From positions 496,001 through 560,000 of the forward strand of contig NZ_CP011390.1 in the NCBI RefSeq assembly GCF_001644645.1: a stretch of 64,000 bases of DNA, written 5' to 3'. The notes under the pieces are model-generated. The model did no database searches. It was not told the DNA's origin and saw only the letters and a program-made list of their open reading frames with translations. Origin of the DNA: Flavisolibacter tropicus (lineage in GTDB: Bacteria > Bacteroidota > Bacteroidia > Chitinophagales > Chitinophagaceae). Below, in pieces: positions 20,464 through 29,621 of the stretch; position 1 is the stretch's first letter; each line of letters begins with the position of its first letter. The position numbers and the translations under genes were made by a program.

Positions 20464-20476
20464 AAGTATGCTTATG
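20461..20476 (-). promoter_or_regulatory. Hairpin sequestering the thrA start codon
   Basis: On the transcript CAUAAG-CAUA-CUUAUG forms a 6-bp stem whose 3' arm ends in the AUG of thrA. It could reduce initiation unless translation of an upstream frame opens it. The stem is short and AU-rich, so its strength is uncertain. Confidence 0.35.
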
Positions 20477-20514
20477 AGTTACCGTAAATAAATAAAGGAT
20501 CAGGTGAGAGTAGC

Positions 20515-20634
20515 TTAAATGCCCAATTGGCGATATGTATAGACACAACCCTTTCGGGTTGTTGTTGTAATAGTAGTCGTTGTAGCTGTAGTAGCCACAA
20601 TCCCAACATTGATATATGTATTAGATACTATCAC
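20515..20634 (-). CDS. Candidate threonine leader peptide of the thr operon
   Basis: A short frame upstream of thrA. From GCT at 20595 it reads A-T-T-A-T-T-T-T-I-T-T-T-T, ten Thr codons in thirteen, then RKGC and stop at 20515. The pattern closely resembles the enterobacterial thr leader (TTITTTITITT). Possible starts are GTG at 20634 (39 residues) or GTG at 20598 (27 residues); no ATG is present in this frame, which is the main weakness. The last Thr codon (ACC) enters a GC-rich hairpin with a GAAA loop (20545-20562). Stalling on Thr codons when threonyl-tRNA is scarce would change folding before thrA. One base out of frame, an ATG-started Leu/Gln-rich frame exists (20472-20609). Confidence 0.6.
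   Translation of the reverse strand: MIVSNTYINVGIVATTATTTTITTTTRKGCVYTYRQLGI
20545..20562 (-). promoter_or_regulatory. GAAA-tetraloop hairpin at the end of the threonine codon run
   Basis: ACAACCC-GAAA-GGGTTGT is a perfect 7-bp stem on the transcript, with its 5' arm formed by the last threonine codons. No U-run follows directly, so it is not a classical terminator by itself; it may be the pause or anti-structure of an attenuator. Confidence 0.5.
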
Positions 20635-20805
20635 TATTACTAGATGAGGTAAACAAGATAGAACATTAATTCGGTAAAACCAATTTTAGCTATTGCATAC
20701 ACCATACAATATGAATACGACTGCAAAGAATTTATAATACCTTACCCTTGTGTTTAGGTCTTAACAATAATAGCGGCATAGTAAAGTCAGTCTTCCTTGC
20801 CTGCT

Positions 20806-20915
20806 ACTCCTAGGTTCCTTCATGGCCACTCCTCTGTCCCTTCATGGTTACTCCGTATCCATTCCTTAGTTACTCCGTATGGAAGCCTATTTAACTCCGT
20901 ATCACACCCGTACCT
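20806..20915. repeat. Five-unit tandem array with a 22-bp period
   Basis: ACTCC recurs at 20806, 20828, 20850, 20872 and 20894, exactly 22 bases apart. Units 1 and 2 share ACTCCT and CCTTCATGG; units 3 to 5 share ACTCCGTAT. The rest of each unit is degenerate. It lies between the thr operon leader and the GlxA-type regulator. There are no conserved spacers, so this is not a CRISPR array. Function unknown. Confidence 0.65.
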
Positions 20916-21099
20916 CGGCCGATCCTTCGGCATACCTTACCTGTGCCCTGACCCGTATCACACTATCCACACACCATTAAGAAACAATAAAAATTAGTAT
21001 AGAAAGGAATAATATGAAAGACAGAAACATTTTAAAAGAGAAGAATCTAAAGATACAAAACCTGCCCCTGTAGAGCAAGTCCTTTCTTTACTTGTACCT

Positions 21100-21330
21100 T
21101 GAACATTGATAATTGAGCATTGAACATTCCTTCTTCCTTCATCATTCCTTGTTCATTATTCCTTCCTTGTCAACTTCTCAACTTGTCAACCTGTCAACCC
21201 AAATCAGCCATAAGCCATCCTCACATCAGCCATTTCTCCCTAATCCGCTAATCTTCCCAAATCCCGGTTCCGACATTCCTCCATCGCTGTGCGCCCAGCG
21301 CCTCTGCGTGAGACTATTCAGCGCGAAGCG
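21100..21330. repeat. Low-complexity intergenic tract
   Basis: Variants of CATTCCTTGTTC and TCAACTTGTCAACCTGTCAAC, then CAGCCAT-type words, followed by a GC-richer stretch. I see no reading frame with coding character here. It resembles the tract between thrA and thrB. Confidence 0.45.
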
Positions 21331-21487
21331 CATTCCCCGCGGCGCCAATTTCACTATACATGATGTGTAATTACGACAATTTAAAGGGTTGTTTGCGACA
21401 AAGGTTTCTGCTATTTTTATAGGCTGAAAGCTCGCCTGAATGTTGTGCTTTCACTATCTGAGAATAAAAATCAAAATTGCTTCTATT

Positions 21488-22474
21488 ATGAAACATGTTT
21501 CTATTTTGATTCCACAAGGACATTTTAGCCTGGTAAATGTAGAAGGCACCCATCAGATTCTATCTTGGGTAAATGAATACTTGGAACAAACAGATAGACA
21601 GCCTCTGTTTAAGATTCAATTGGTTGGACTTTCAAAAGTAACAACGCAAACAAATGGCCTGTTTACCATAAATCCAGAAGTATTACTCAACGAAGTGACA
21701 AATACAGATTTGGTCATACTGCCTGCTGTTCATGGTGATTTAGAATCAATCCTAAAACAAAACAGTGAGCTTATTCCTTGGATCATCAAACAATATAAGA
21801 ACGGCGCAGAGGTAGTAAGCTACTGTATTGGCTCTTTTATGTTAGCAGCTACAGGATTACTAAACGGTCGGCCCTGCTCTACACATTGGCGTACGGCCAA
21901 TGAATTCAGAAGGCTATTTCCAGAAGTACATCTAATGGATGATAAGATCATGACGGAAGCTGATGGTATTTATACAAGCGGCGGAGCCTATTCATTCACG
22001 AACCTTTTGATTTATTTAGTAGAAAAATATGCGGGTCGGGATGTAGCTATTACAGCTTCAAAAACGTTTATGATCGACATCGACCGCCATAGCCAATCTC
22101 CATTTATCATGTTTGCTGGACAAAAAACACATCAGGATGAAGTGGTGTTAAATGCCCAACAATATATTGAGCAGTATTTCCCAAACAAAATAACCGTTGA
22201 TGAGCTTTCAGAAAATTTTAGTGTAGGCAGAAGAACTTTTGAGCGCCGATTTAAAAAAGCAACCTCCAATACCGTAGTTGAATATATTCAGCGCGTAAAA
22301 ATTGAAGCAGCAAAAAAACAATTGGAAAGCGGCCGGAAAACGGTAAGTGAAGTGATGTATGATGTAGGCTACACAGATACAAAGGCATTTCGGGATGTTT
22401 TCAAAAAAGTAACCGGTTTGTCTCCAGTTGAATACAGGAATAAATATAACAAGGAAGCTATAATGCTTCAATAG
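21488..22474 (+). CDS. GlxA-type transcriptional regulator (DJ-1/PfpI domain plus AraC HTH)
   Basis: A 328-residue cytoplasmic regulator. The start ATG at 21488 (MKHVSILIPQGHFSLVN) begins the DJ-1/PfpI-like domain directly; an upstream start would only add a basic run. The amidotransferase-like domain covers about residues 1-190 and keeps the nucleophile-elbow cysteine (VVSYCIGSFMLAATG). The C-terminal 100 residues form an AraC-type double helix-turn-helix (SENFSVGRRTFERRFKKAT, then GYTDTKAFRDVFKKVTGLSP). The gene stands alone between two gene-poor regions, so its target is not indicated by context. Confidence 0.88.
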   Translation: MKHVSILIPQGHFSLVNVEGTHQILSWVNEYLEQTDRQPLFKIQLVGLSKVTTQTNGLFTINPEVLLNEVTNTDLVILPAVHGDLESILKQNSELIPWIIKQYKNGAEVVSYCIGSFMLAATGLLNGRPCSTHWRTANEFRRLFPEVHLMDDKIMTEADGIYTSGGAYSFTNLLIYLVEKYAGRDVAITASKTFMIDIDRHSQSPFIMFAGQKTHQDEVVLNAQQYIEQYFPNKITVDELSENFSVGRRTFERRFKKATSNTVVEYIQRVKIEAAKKQLESGRKTVSEVMYDVGYTDTKAFRDVFKKVTGLSPVEYRNKYNKEAIMLQ

Positions 22475-22727
22475 GTAAAACATCACATAGGCGGGTCCTT
22501 TAAATAAGGAATGTAGGTGTTAATAAGGCGCATGTAGACACCCGTTAGATACATGTTCTAGCCAAACAACATCTTGTAGGCAGCTGGAGAAAACTGCATA
22601 GTAGACCTCTGGTTCATAGTAAAAAATTACTGATAATACTAGTCGTGATCAATAGAGGAGGCGATCCGGTTTGTAGAGCTTAATGAAAGCTCTACAAAGA
22701 AGTTTAAAGTATCGGCAAGGGGTGAAA

Positions 22728-22756
22728 TAAAAAAAATCCGTTGTAGAAACAACGGA
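22728..22756 (-). terminator. Rho-independent terminator on the minus strand
   Basis: On the minus strand TCCGTTGT-TTCT-ACAACGGA is a perfect 8-bp stem followed by eight T. No T-run exists on the plus side, so it cannot serve the GlxA-type gene. It implies a minus-strand transcript entering from the right. Confidence 0.7.
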
Positions 22757-22831
22757 CGGAAACGATTGCTTGCTATATGAATGAAAGTTAAGTCTTCTTT
22801 GATCTTTACAGCTGTTTTGCTGTTTGATAAA

Positions 22832-22966
22832 TCAAAAATACAATGAGATATAGCCGGGTACGAAACAAAGTTGCCCGCTTTTTACAGTATTCAAAGTCTT
22901 GCAATTGCTATCAAACCCACTGTTATCAACATCTGTAGCTATTTTTTTAGATGACAGCCAAACCAT
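22832..22966 (-). CDS. Possible small protein, 44 residues
   Basis: An ATG frame (MVWLSSKKIATDVDNSGFDS, ending GYISLYF) that stops about 75 bases before the minus-strand terminator at 22728-22756. I do not recognise the sequence. The position just before an otherwise unexplained terminator is the main support; there is no homology argument. The transcript could instead be a non-coding RNA. Confidence 0.3.
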   Translation of the reverse strand: MVWLSSKKIATDVDNSGFDSNCKTLNTVKSGQLCFVPGYISLYF

Positions 22967-23039
22967 TTTTTAAAGAAATAAGCCGTGTTAGTTATTTATC
23001 AATTAAATGAAACGGCATGGCTCCTCTGGTGTTAGAATG

Positions 23040-23400
23040 TTTTCGTTGCAACCTAGTGGCACCCTATAATGGATGACATCCCTCGCACCCAAAACACAAC
23101 CTATAACCCCCAAGCCCACAGCCCCACAAAGAAGTATCGGAGTGGTCCAGCGCGCCTTATATTGCGCCCCGAGCTTTCAGCCTCACTGTATTATTAGAGT
23201 CGGGCGGAATACACAGCGCCTGCCGTTTCTTACCCTCTCAGCTGTTTCTAGCTTCTTTGCTCCGTGCAATCAACGTTGGGAAGGGTACACTAAAAACGAC
23301 CAACCTATCCTAAACAATAACCAAGATGTTAGAGTGTTGCTGTGCGTGGGAGGCCCAGCAGCCGGAGGCGCATTGGTGGTCCCGCACGTGCGGGATTGAT
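23040..23400. other. GC-rich, structured, probably non-coding block
   Basis: Higher in GC than its surroundings, with repeated GCGCC/GGCGC words and an end at the palindrome CCCGCACGTGCGGG. A 108-residue open frame on the plus strand has unnatural composition (many Pro, Cys and Arg, no recognisable domain) and is not called. A structured RNA or a dispersed repeat is more likely. Nothing recognisable lies between it and metY except the short palindrome at 23412. Confidence 0.35.
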
Positions 23401-23408
23401 TTTTTTGC
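23381..23408 (+). terminator. Palindrome CCCGCACGTGCGGG followed by a T-run
   Basis: A perfect 14-base palindrome followed by ATTGATTTTTTT. Oriented as a plus-strand terminator at the end of the GC-rich block, which supports that block being transcribed left to right. Confidence 0.55.
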
Positions 23409-23411
23409 TCA

Positions 23412-23432
23412 CCCCTGAGCGTAGTCGAAGGG
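23412..23432. repeat. Short dispersed palindromic repeat, CCCTGAGCGTAGTCGAAGGG type
   Basis: CCC...GGG ends with TGAGCGTAGTCGAA between them. I recognise this word as a common intergenic repeat in several bacterial phyla, Bacteroidota included. Only one copy was noticed in this window. Confidence 0.45.
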
Positions 23433-23793
23433 TTTCATCAAGGAAAAAAGTTGAAAAAATAAATAATGAAGGACATCTTGCATTTAAAGACTGAATAAAT
23501 TTCACCAAGCAGAAGCATTGCACACAACGAATACTTCCTCTAATTCTTCCGTACAATATTGTAGGTGTGCTTCCCAAATACCTCATCTATATTTCGAAAC
23601 ATAGTTTCACTTTTTATCTTTTTGTAATTCCTTAACTAGAAATTTTTTCTGTTTGCTTGATTTAATCTATAATTTTAGTGGACTACACATTTCCTTATTC
23701 CAAAAATGGGATAACGGCCGTTGCGACCTTGTTGTATTACAGTATATAATGTATGTCTTGGCATGCATGATTACATCCATCCTGCCTAAGTGA

Positions 23794-25146
<1,353 letters not shown>

Positions 25147-25150
25147 AATC

Positions 25151-25189
25151 TAATCAGGCAGTTAGCTATTACTGCTAACTGCCTGATTA
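25151..25189. promoter_or_regulatory. Perfect 16-bp hairpin between metY and metX
   Basis: TAATCAGGCAGTTAGC pairs exactly with GCTAACTGCCTGATTA across a 7-base loop, starting five bases after the metY stop. There is no strong T-run, so it may be a partial terminator or a processing/stability element setting the metX level. Confidence 0.6.
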
Positions 25190-25250
25190 TTCAGCTGCGC
25201 AAGTAACATGTTTCTTTTCAATGCCTATTTAGGCTAATTCCAATTCCTAT

Positions 25251-26318
25251 ATGCCAGCGCTATTCACATATAATCATACTTTTTTATTGGAATCGGGTAG
25301 ATCATTGCCACGGTTTCATTTAACGTATACTACCTTGGGTACATTGAATGCCAATGGTAATAACGTAGTTTGGGTTTTTCATGCACTCACAGCCAATAGC
25401 GATCCTTCCGAATGGTGGTTTGGCCTGGTGGGGTCTGATAAGCTCTTTGATCCAGAGCGCTATTTTATTGTCTGTGTAAATATGCCAGGTAGTTGTTATG
25501 GTAGTCTGGGACCTTTAGATGATGATCCAGAAACAGGTGCACCTTATTATCATGACTTTCCATTATTTACCACGCGAGATATGATTCGGGCTTATCAGCA
25601 CCTTAGGACTTATTTAGGTATTCAAAAGATCTACATAGGTATTGGAGGTTCAATGGGAGGGCAGCAGCTTTTGGAATGGGCTATAGAAGAGCCCGACTTA
25701 TTTGAGTTTATATTCCCAATAGCAACAAATGCTAAGCATTCGCCATGGGGCATTGCCTTTAATGCTACTCAGCGTTTCTGTATTGAAAATGACCCAACCT
25801 GGAAAGAAAAGAATAGCTTGGCGGGGCTTGAGGGGATGAAGATAGCACGTGCTATGGCGCTGATCTCTTACAGACATTATACCACGTATCTGGATCATCA
25901 AACGGGTGTTAGTGAAGATACAAAGTCTGATCCCGTAGATTGGCAAGTATTCAGGGCTGAAACCTATCAGAGATACCAAGGCGAAAAACTGGCAAAGCGA
26001 TTCAATGCCTTTAGCTATTACTTTTTAAGTAAAGCAATGGACTATCATGATGTCAGTCGAAGTCGAAAAACTGCGGAAGAGGTTTTAAAAAGTATAAAGG
26101 CTAAAACCTTGGTTATTGGCATCCGATCCGACATTCTTTTTCCTATTGAAGAACAAGCATTCTTGGCTAAACATATACCAGGCGCCGAATTCTTGATTAT
26201 CGACTCTGCGTTGGGCCATGATGGCTTTCTGCTGGAGTTTGATAAAATAGGGCAAGCGATCAATGCGTTTCAGTCCAAAACGGTTCCGGCAATAACCCTG
26301 AATAACCTACTGGTATAG
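25251..26318 (+). CDS. metX: Homoserine O-acetyltransferase
   Basis: Acetylates L-homoserine with acetyl-CoA, supplying MetY. An alpha/beta hydrolase of 355 residues. The nucleophile elbow is GGSMGGQQLLEW near residue 130; SDILFP holds the acid and LGHDGFLLE the catalytic His. HALTANSDPSEWW near residue 45 is a conserved substrate-pocket segment. It is on the same strand as metY after a 104-base gap containing a strong hairpin. Some family members are succinyltransferases; the MetY partner favours acetyl. Confidence 0.92.
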   Translation: MPALFTYNHTFLLESGRSLPRFHLTYTTLGTLNANGNNVVWVFHALTANSDPSEWWFGLVGSDKLFDPERYFIVCVNMPGSCYGSLGPLDDDPETGAPYYHDFPLFTTRDMIRAYQHLRTYLGIQKIYIGIGGSMGGQQLLEWAIEEPDLFEFIFPIATNAKHSPWGIAFNATQRFCIENDPTWKEKNSLAGLEGMKIARAMALISYRHYTTYLDHQTGVSEDTKSDPVDWQVFRAETYQRYQGEKLAKRFNAFSYYFLSKAMDYHDVSRSRKTAEEVLKSIKAKTLVIGIRSDILFPIEEQAFLAKHIPGAEFLIIDSALGHDGFLLEFDKIGQAINAFQSKTVPAITLNNLLV

Positions 26319-26348
26319 GATAGTTGAATAATCCTAATTTAAAAGAGG

Positions 26349-26594
26349 TTACTCTAAAATTCTCCAGGAGCGGATATCAATGGCATGCAATGTAAGTTCT
26401 TGTACACCCATGCGTCCAGAACTTTGTTGATAAGCTTTCAGGTCAGTGATCTTTCTGAAAACACCTTGCCGTCCATTATAGAAGTCAACGATGATTAACT
26501 TGCCTTGCATGATTTCTCCATGTTTTGTTTCTACCTGCAAAGTCTTTCTGCCACTCACTTCAAATACATCACGTAGGTCCAGTACTTCAATCAT
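26349..26594 (-). CDS. Small hypothetical protein, 81 residues
   Basis: Begins MIEVLDLRDVFEVSGRKTLQ and ends DIRSWRILE; no signal peptide or membrane segment. The sequence has good coding character with alternating beta-type stretches (TLQVETKHGEIMQGKLIIVDF). It is convergent with metX, 30 bases apart. Family not recognised. Confidence 0.6.
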   Translation of the reverse strand: MIEVLDLRDVFEVSGRKTLQVETKHGEIMQGKLIIVDFYNGRQGVFRKITDLKAYQQSSGRMGVQELTLHAIDIRSWRILE

Positions 26595-26744
26595 CGCTCT
26601 AAAATTTGGGGCGGCTAAATTAGCTTCAATTCTAACAGTAGCAATAGTTGTGAATAAATAATATCAAGTTCTGTTATATGCAGATCCAGACTGCATTACA
26701 GCATTTGTGAGTTGAGTGTCTTTACCTTTTTACACTATTTGTAA

Positions 26745-26857
26745 TACCCATCACTCATCACCTCACCATTCACCACTCATTTAGCTTTACTTATAGCTCA
26801 CTGCTTCTCTATCTCACCACTCACCACTCACCACGCACCATTCACAGCTTCTCCACC
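26745..26857. repeat. CACTCACCATTCACC-type degenerate simple repeats
   Basis: A run of CACCA/CTCAC words (ACTCATCACCTCACCATTCA and variants) directly after the 3' end of the following minus-strand small gene. It is non-coding and resembles, with different base words, the tracts at 17930 and 21100. Confidence 0.5.
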
Positions 26858-27058
26858 TCACTCATCTATACCAAGACCAGAGCCAACAGCTACTGTGCCA
26901 TCTTCCTGCACATCTTCAATTTCACTACTGTCGCCACTGGTGTCAACCGCTTCAGTTGTGGAACGTTGTGAGGATTGATCGTTGCTAGTAGAAGTTTGTT
27001 CTATTTGGTCGTCTGGCCTTTCCGGCTCTGCAAACCACTTGCGATTCTTATCTGTCAT
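26858..27058 (-). CDS. Small acidic Ser/Thr-rich protein, 66 residues
   Basis: Begins MTDKNRKWFAEPERPDDQIE, continues through a Ser/Thr/Gln-rich, probably disordered middle, and ends VAVGSGLGIDE. No domain recognised. The ATG start and biased composition suggest a genuine small disordered protein. The roughly 300 bases up to the next gene hold nothing I can name. Confidence 0.5.
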   Translation of the reverse strand: MTDKNRKWFAEPERPDDQIEQTSTSNDQSSQRSTTEAVDTSGDSSEIEDVQEDGTVAVGSGLGIDE

Positions 27059-27358
27059 AACTCAATATTTTTTTAAAGCATAATACTAAAACTGTGCCTT
27101 ATCGTAGTTAATAATATTATAGTCGGATTTTAATGAGTTGTAGTCTGCGCTTTATTTATAGGTATGGTTAAACGCAAGCCTACAGATTGAGAAAGTTTTT
27201 CTAATTGAATTTTAATGCCAAATCCTAAATCGGCCTTCCTTATAATCACATCAATAAGCCTTACTTTGTAAGGAATTATTTTTGATTAAGCTATTGAAAA
27301 AATAGTGGGTTAAGAACACGCAAGCTGAAAGAGGAGAAAAAACAATTAAACAAAACGC

Positions 27359-28114
27359 ATGGAACAGGTCATTGCTTTGCTTACGTTAATTCTGTTGGAG
27401 GTCGTTTTAGGACTGGATAACGTAATTTTTATTTCTATTGTAGCAGGTCGCTTGCCCGCACATCAACAAAAGAAAGCAAGACGCTTAGGGTTAATACTAG
27501 CCATGTTTTTACGTTTAGGCCTCCTGGGTATCATTTCAATAATTCTTCAACTGCAGGGAGATCTCATTAATCTTTTTGGCACCGGAATTTCAGGTAAAGA
27601 CCTGATCCTGATTTTGGGAGGATTGTTTTTATTGTATAAGGCTTCTACTGAAATCTATCATAAAACAGAAGGAGAGGAAGGCGATACATCAAAAGATATA
27701 AAGGCCAATTCGTTTCGGAGCGTTATCATTCAGATTCTGATCTTAGACCTGGTCTTTTCAGTAGATTCTATTATTACAGCTGTTGGTATGGTAGACGAGT
27801 TATGGATTATGTATGCGGCTGTTATTATAACTGTAACCATCATGCTTTTCGCCTCTGAGCCTATCAGTAATTTTATCAATAAGCATCCAGCCTTTAAAAT
27901 GCTGGCACTTAGCTTCTTATTGCTGATTGGAATCTCATTGGTTGGCGAGGGGCTCGATTTCCATATCCCTAAAGGCTATATCTATTTTGCCATGGCCTTT
28001 TCTTTGGGTGTAGACGTCCTTCAAATGCGCATGCACCGAAAAGCTACCAAACCAGTTGAATTGAAAGAGCATTACTTGCCCGGCGAAGAGAAGCTAGAAA
28101 AAGATGCGTTATAA
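27359..28114 (+). CDS. TerC family integral membrane protein
   Basis: A 251-residue inner-membrane protein with about seven predicted membrane segments. The family hallmarks are the acidic residues inside membrane helices: LEVVLGLDNVIFISIV near the N-terminus and ILDLVFSVDSIITAVGMV in the middle. TerC proteins are linked to tellurite resistance and to metal-ion (notably manganese) efflux. No ter gene cluster is adjacent, so a stand-alone metal export role is more likely than tellurite resistance. Confidence 0.9.
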   Translation: MEQVIALLTLILLEVVLGLDNVIFISIVAGRLPAHQQKKARRLGLILAMFLRLGLLGIISIILQLQGDLINLFGTGISGKDLILILGGLFLLYKASTEIYHKTEGEEGDTSKDIKANSFRSVIIQILILDLVFSVDSIITAVGMVDELWIMYAAVIITVTIMLFASEPISNFINKHPAFKMLALSFLLLIGISLVGEGLDFHIPKGYIYFAMAFSLGVDVLQMRMHRKATKPVELKEHYLPGEEKLEKDAL

Positions 28115-28150
28115 AGGGGACTTAGGTTTAAAACCTATGAACAACCGTGC

Positions 28151-28164
28151 CTGTTTTAAAACAG
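28151..28164. repeat. 14-bp palindrome CTGTTTTAAAACAG
   Basis: A perfect palindrome between the convergent TerC family gene and the formyltransferase-like gene. It may be a weak terminator stem or a protein site; there is no adjacent long T-run. Confidence 0.3.
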
Positions 28165-28176
28165 TTGTGTCGTGAT

Positions 28177-28689
28177 TTATACTATAAGCTTTTTGTAATG
28201 AAATTGCCGTAAGGAGTCACGTAACAACGTCACTGCTATTGAGCTTAATTGTTCTATAGACGTCAGGCCACTTGTTGTTGGTAAAAGGGCCAGCGAACAA
28301 TCATTGATTATTTCTCCATACTGATTCCCGAATGCTAATTGGTGAATAGTAATACTTGCAAATTGATTGGGTTGTAGGCTATAATGAACATTCCATCCGC
28401 CCCTTTTTACATCTTTCAATAGTTCACCATTAATGCTAAATGGAAAACCGTATGTTATTATCAGGTCAGGTTTTACTTCCTCTATTAATTCTTTTAGATC
28501 TTCATCAACCTGTTGTTGTGTTACCTGCCAGCAGGGAATTTCGTGGAAATGCGCCCATTTTTCTAATTCCAGGCTTTCAATGCCGGTGGATTCTTTTGGG
28601 CAAAGCAAGGCGGAAAGATGGTCCTTACTAAAAAGATATTTCAATGTAGGTAATGCCGCAGGGCAACCGGATAAAGCAATAATTCTCAT
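28177..28689 (-). CDS. Formyltransferase-like protein (truncated family member)
   Basis: A 170-residue protein starting MRIIALSGCPAALPTLKYLF at 28689; six further residues upstream are possible but less typical. The fold order resembles the N-terminal domain of methionyl-tRNA/phosphoribosylglycinamide formyltransferases: a Rossmann start, KPDLIITYGFPFSINGELL, then GGWNVHYSLQP, equivalent to the family's N-x-H substrate loop. It lacks the C-terminal domain of Fmt. The specific substrate is unknown. Confidence 0.65.
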   Translation of the reverse strand: MRIIALSGCPAALPTLKYLFSKDHLSALLCPKESTGIESLELEKWAHFHEIPCWQVTQQQVDEDLKELIEEVKPDLIITYGFPFSINGELLKDVKRGGWNVHYSLQPNQFASITIHQLAFGNQYGEIINDCSLALLPTTSGLTSIEQLSSIAVTLLRDSLRQFHYKKLIV

Positions 28690-28874
28690 AAACGCCTCTT
28701 TAAACACTTACACACGTAAGAGGTTTAGCAGGATAGATTTTGCTTTCAAATTATAATAGTATGGTATGTATTTTACGCTAATGGGAAGCGAGTTAGCCAT
28801 AAATGGGATGGAAAGAGGCATATTATGGGAAAAAATAGGAATGTATCTTGCATTCAAGAAGCAAACGACGATGT

Positions 28875-29621
28875 ATGCGTGAAGAAACGTCTGTATTAAT
28901 TATTGAAGATGAAGAGTTATGGGCAAAGAGTCTTAGTGACAACCTGAATGATTTTGGATTTACTATTTCCGGAGTTGCATCAGATTTTGAGTCAGCAATA
29001 AGAGAGCTCAATAAGGCTGATTACGATATAGTTCTTCTGGATATACATATAGACGGGAAGGAAAGTGGTATTGAATTGGGCCGTATGGTTCGTAATCTAT
29101 ACCGGAAGCCCTTTATTTTTATTACAGCCAGTTATGATTCGCAAACAGCTCAAACCGCGGTTGCCTCTCAACCGTCTGCCTATTTAACAAAGCCTGTTCA
29201 TCCAGCCTCGCTATTTGCCACTATTCAAGCGGCCATTCATAATTTTACTGAAACTGCTAGTCCTGTTTCCTCTCAGCAAGCCGATGAACAGCCTTCTTTC
29301 TTTGTAAAACAGGGAGAAAAATATAAAAAACTCTTTTGGAAAGACGTCGTTTGCCTGCGCTCAGAAAAAAACTATACAGGGTTATTAAATGCCGAGGATA
29401 GTAATACCTATTTTATTAGAAGCACTTTGCCGAAAACCTTACGCTATTTGGTGCCGCATTCTCTCCAGCAAAATTTCATTCAGATCAATAGGAGCGAGGC
29501 GGTACAACTTTCCTTTATAAATGAACTGATAAAAGATGAAGTACGAACGCCCTATGGCCAGTTTATAGTTACCGAATCAAATTTAAAGGAGTTAAAGGAG
29601 CGATTACACATTATCGGCTAA
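28875..29621 (+). CDS. LytTR-family response regulator
   Basis: A 248-residue two-component regulator. The start ATG at 28875 (MREETSVLIIEDEELWAK) begins the receiver domain at its usual place. The acidic pair is in IIEDEE, the phosphoacceptor Asp in DIVLLDIHIDG, and the conserved Lys in AYLTKPVHP. Residues about 145-248 form a LytTR DNA-binding domain (FVKQGEKYKKLFWKDVVCL, ending LKELKERLHIIG). Its stop codon overlaps the 3' end of the convergent histidine kinase by 18 bases. Partnership with that kinase is plausible by proximity but unusual in this tail-to-tail arrangement. Confidence 0.9.
   Translation: MREETSVLIIEDEELWAKSLSDNLNDFGFTISGVASDFESAIRELNKADYDIVLLDIHIDGKESGIELGRMVRNLYRKPFIFITASYDSQTAQTAVASQPSAYLTKPVHPASLFATIQAAIHNFTETASPVSSQQADEQPSFFVKQGEKYKKLFWKDVVCLRSEKNYTGLLNAEDSNTYFIRSTLPKTLRYLVPHSLQQNFIQINRSEAVQLSFINELIKDEVRTPYGQFIVTESNLKELKERLHIIG

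Noticed and set aside
20472..20609. ATG-started Leu/Gln-rich frame before thrA as a separate leucine leader
   Set aside because: Its bias is explained by reading the threonine codon run one base out of frame, and the operon makes threonine; kept only as a possible coupling frame.
20806..20915. CRISPR array
   Set aside because: The 22-base units have only 5-9 conserved bases and no repeat-spacer structure, and there are no cas genes.
23073..23399. 108-residue open frame on the plus strand
   Set aside because: Composition is unlike the other proteins here, there is no domain, and it overlaps a structured GC-rich block ending in a terminator.
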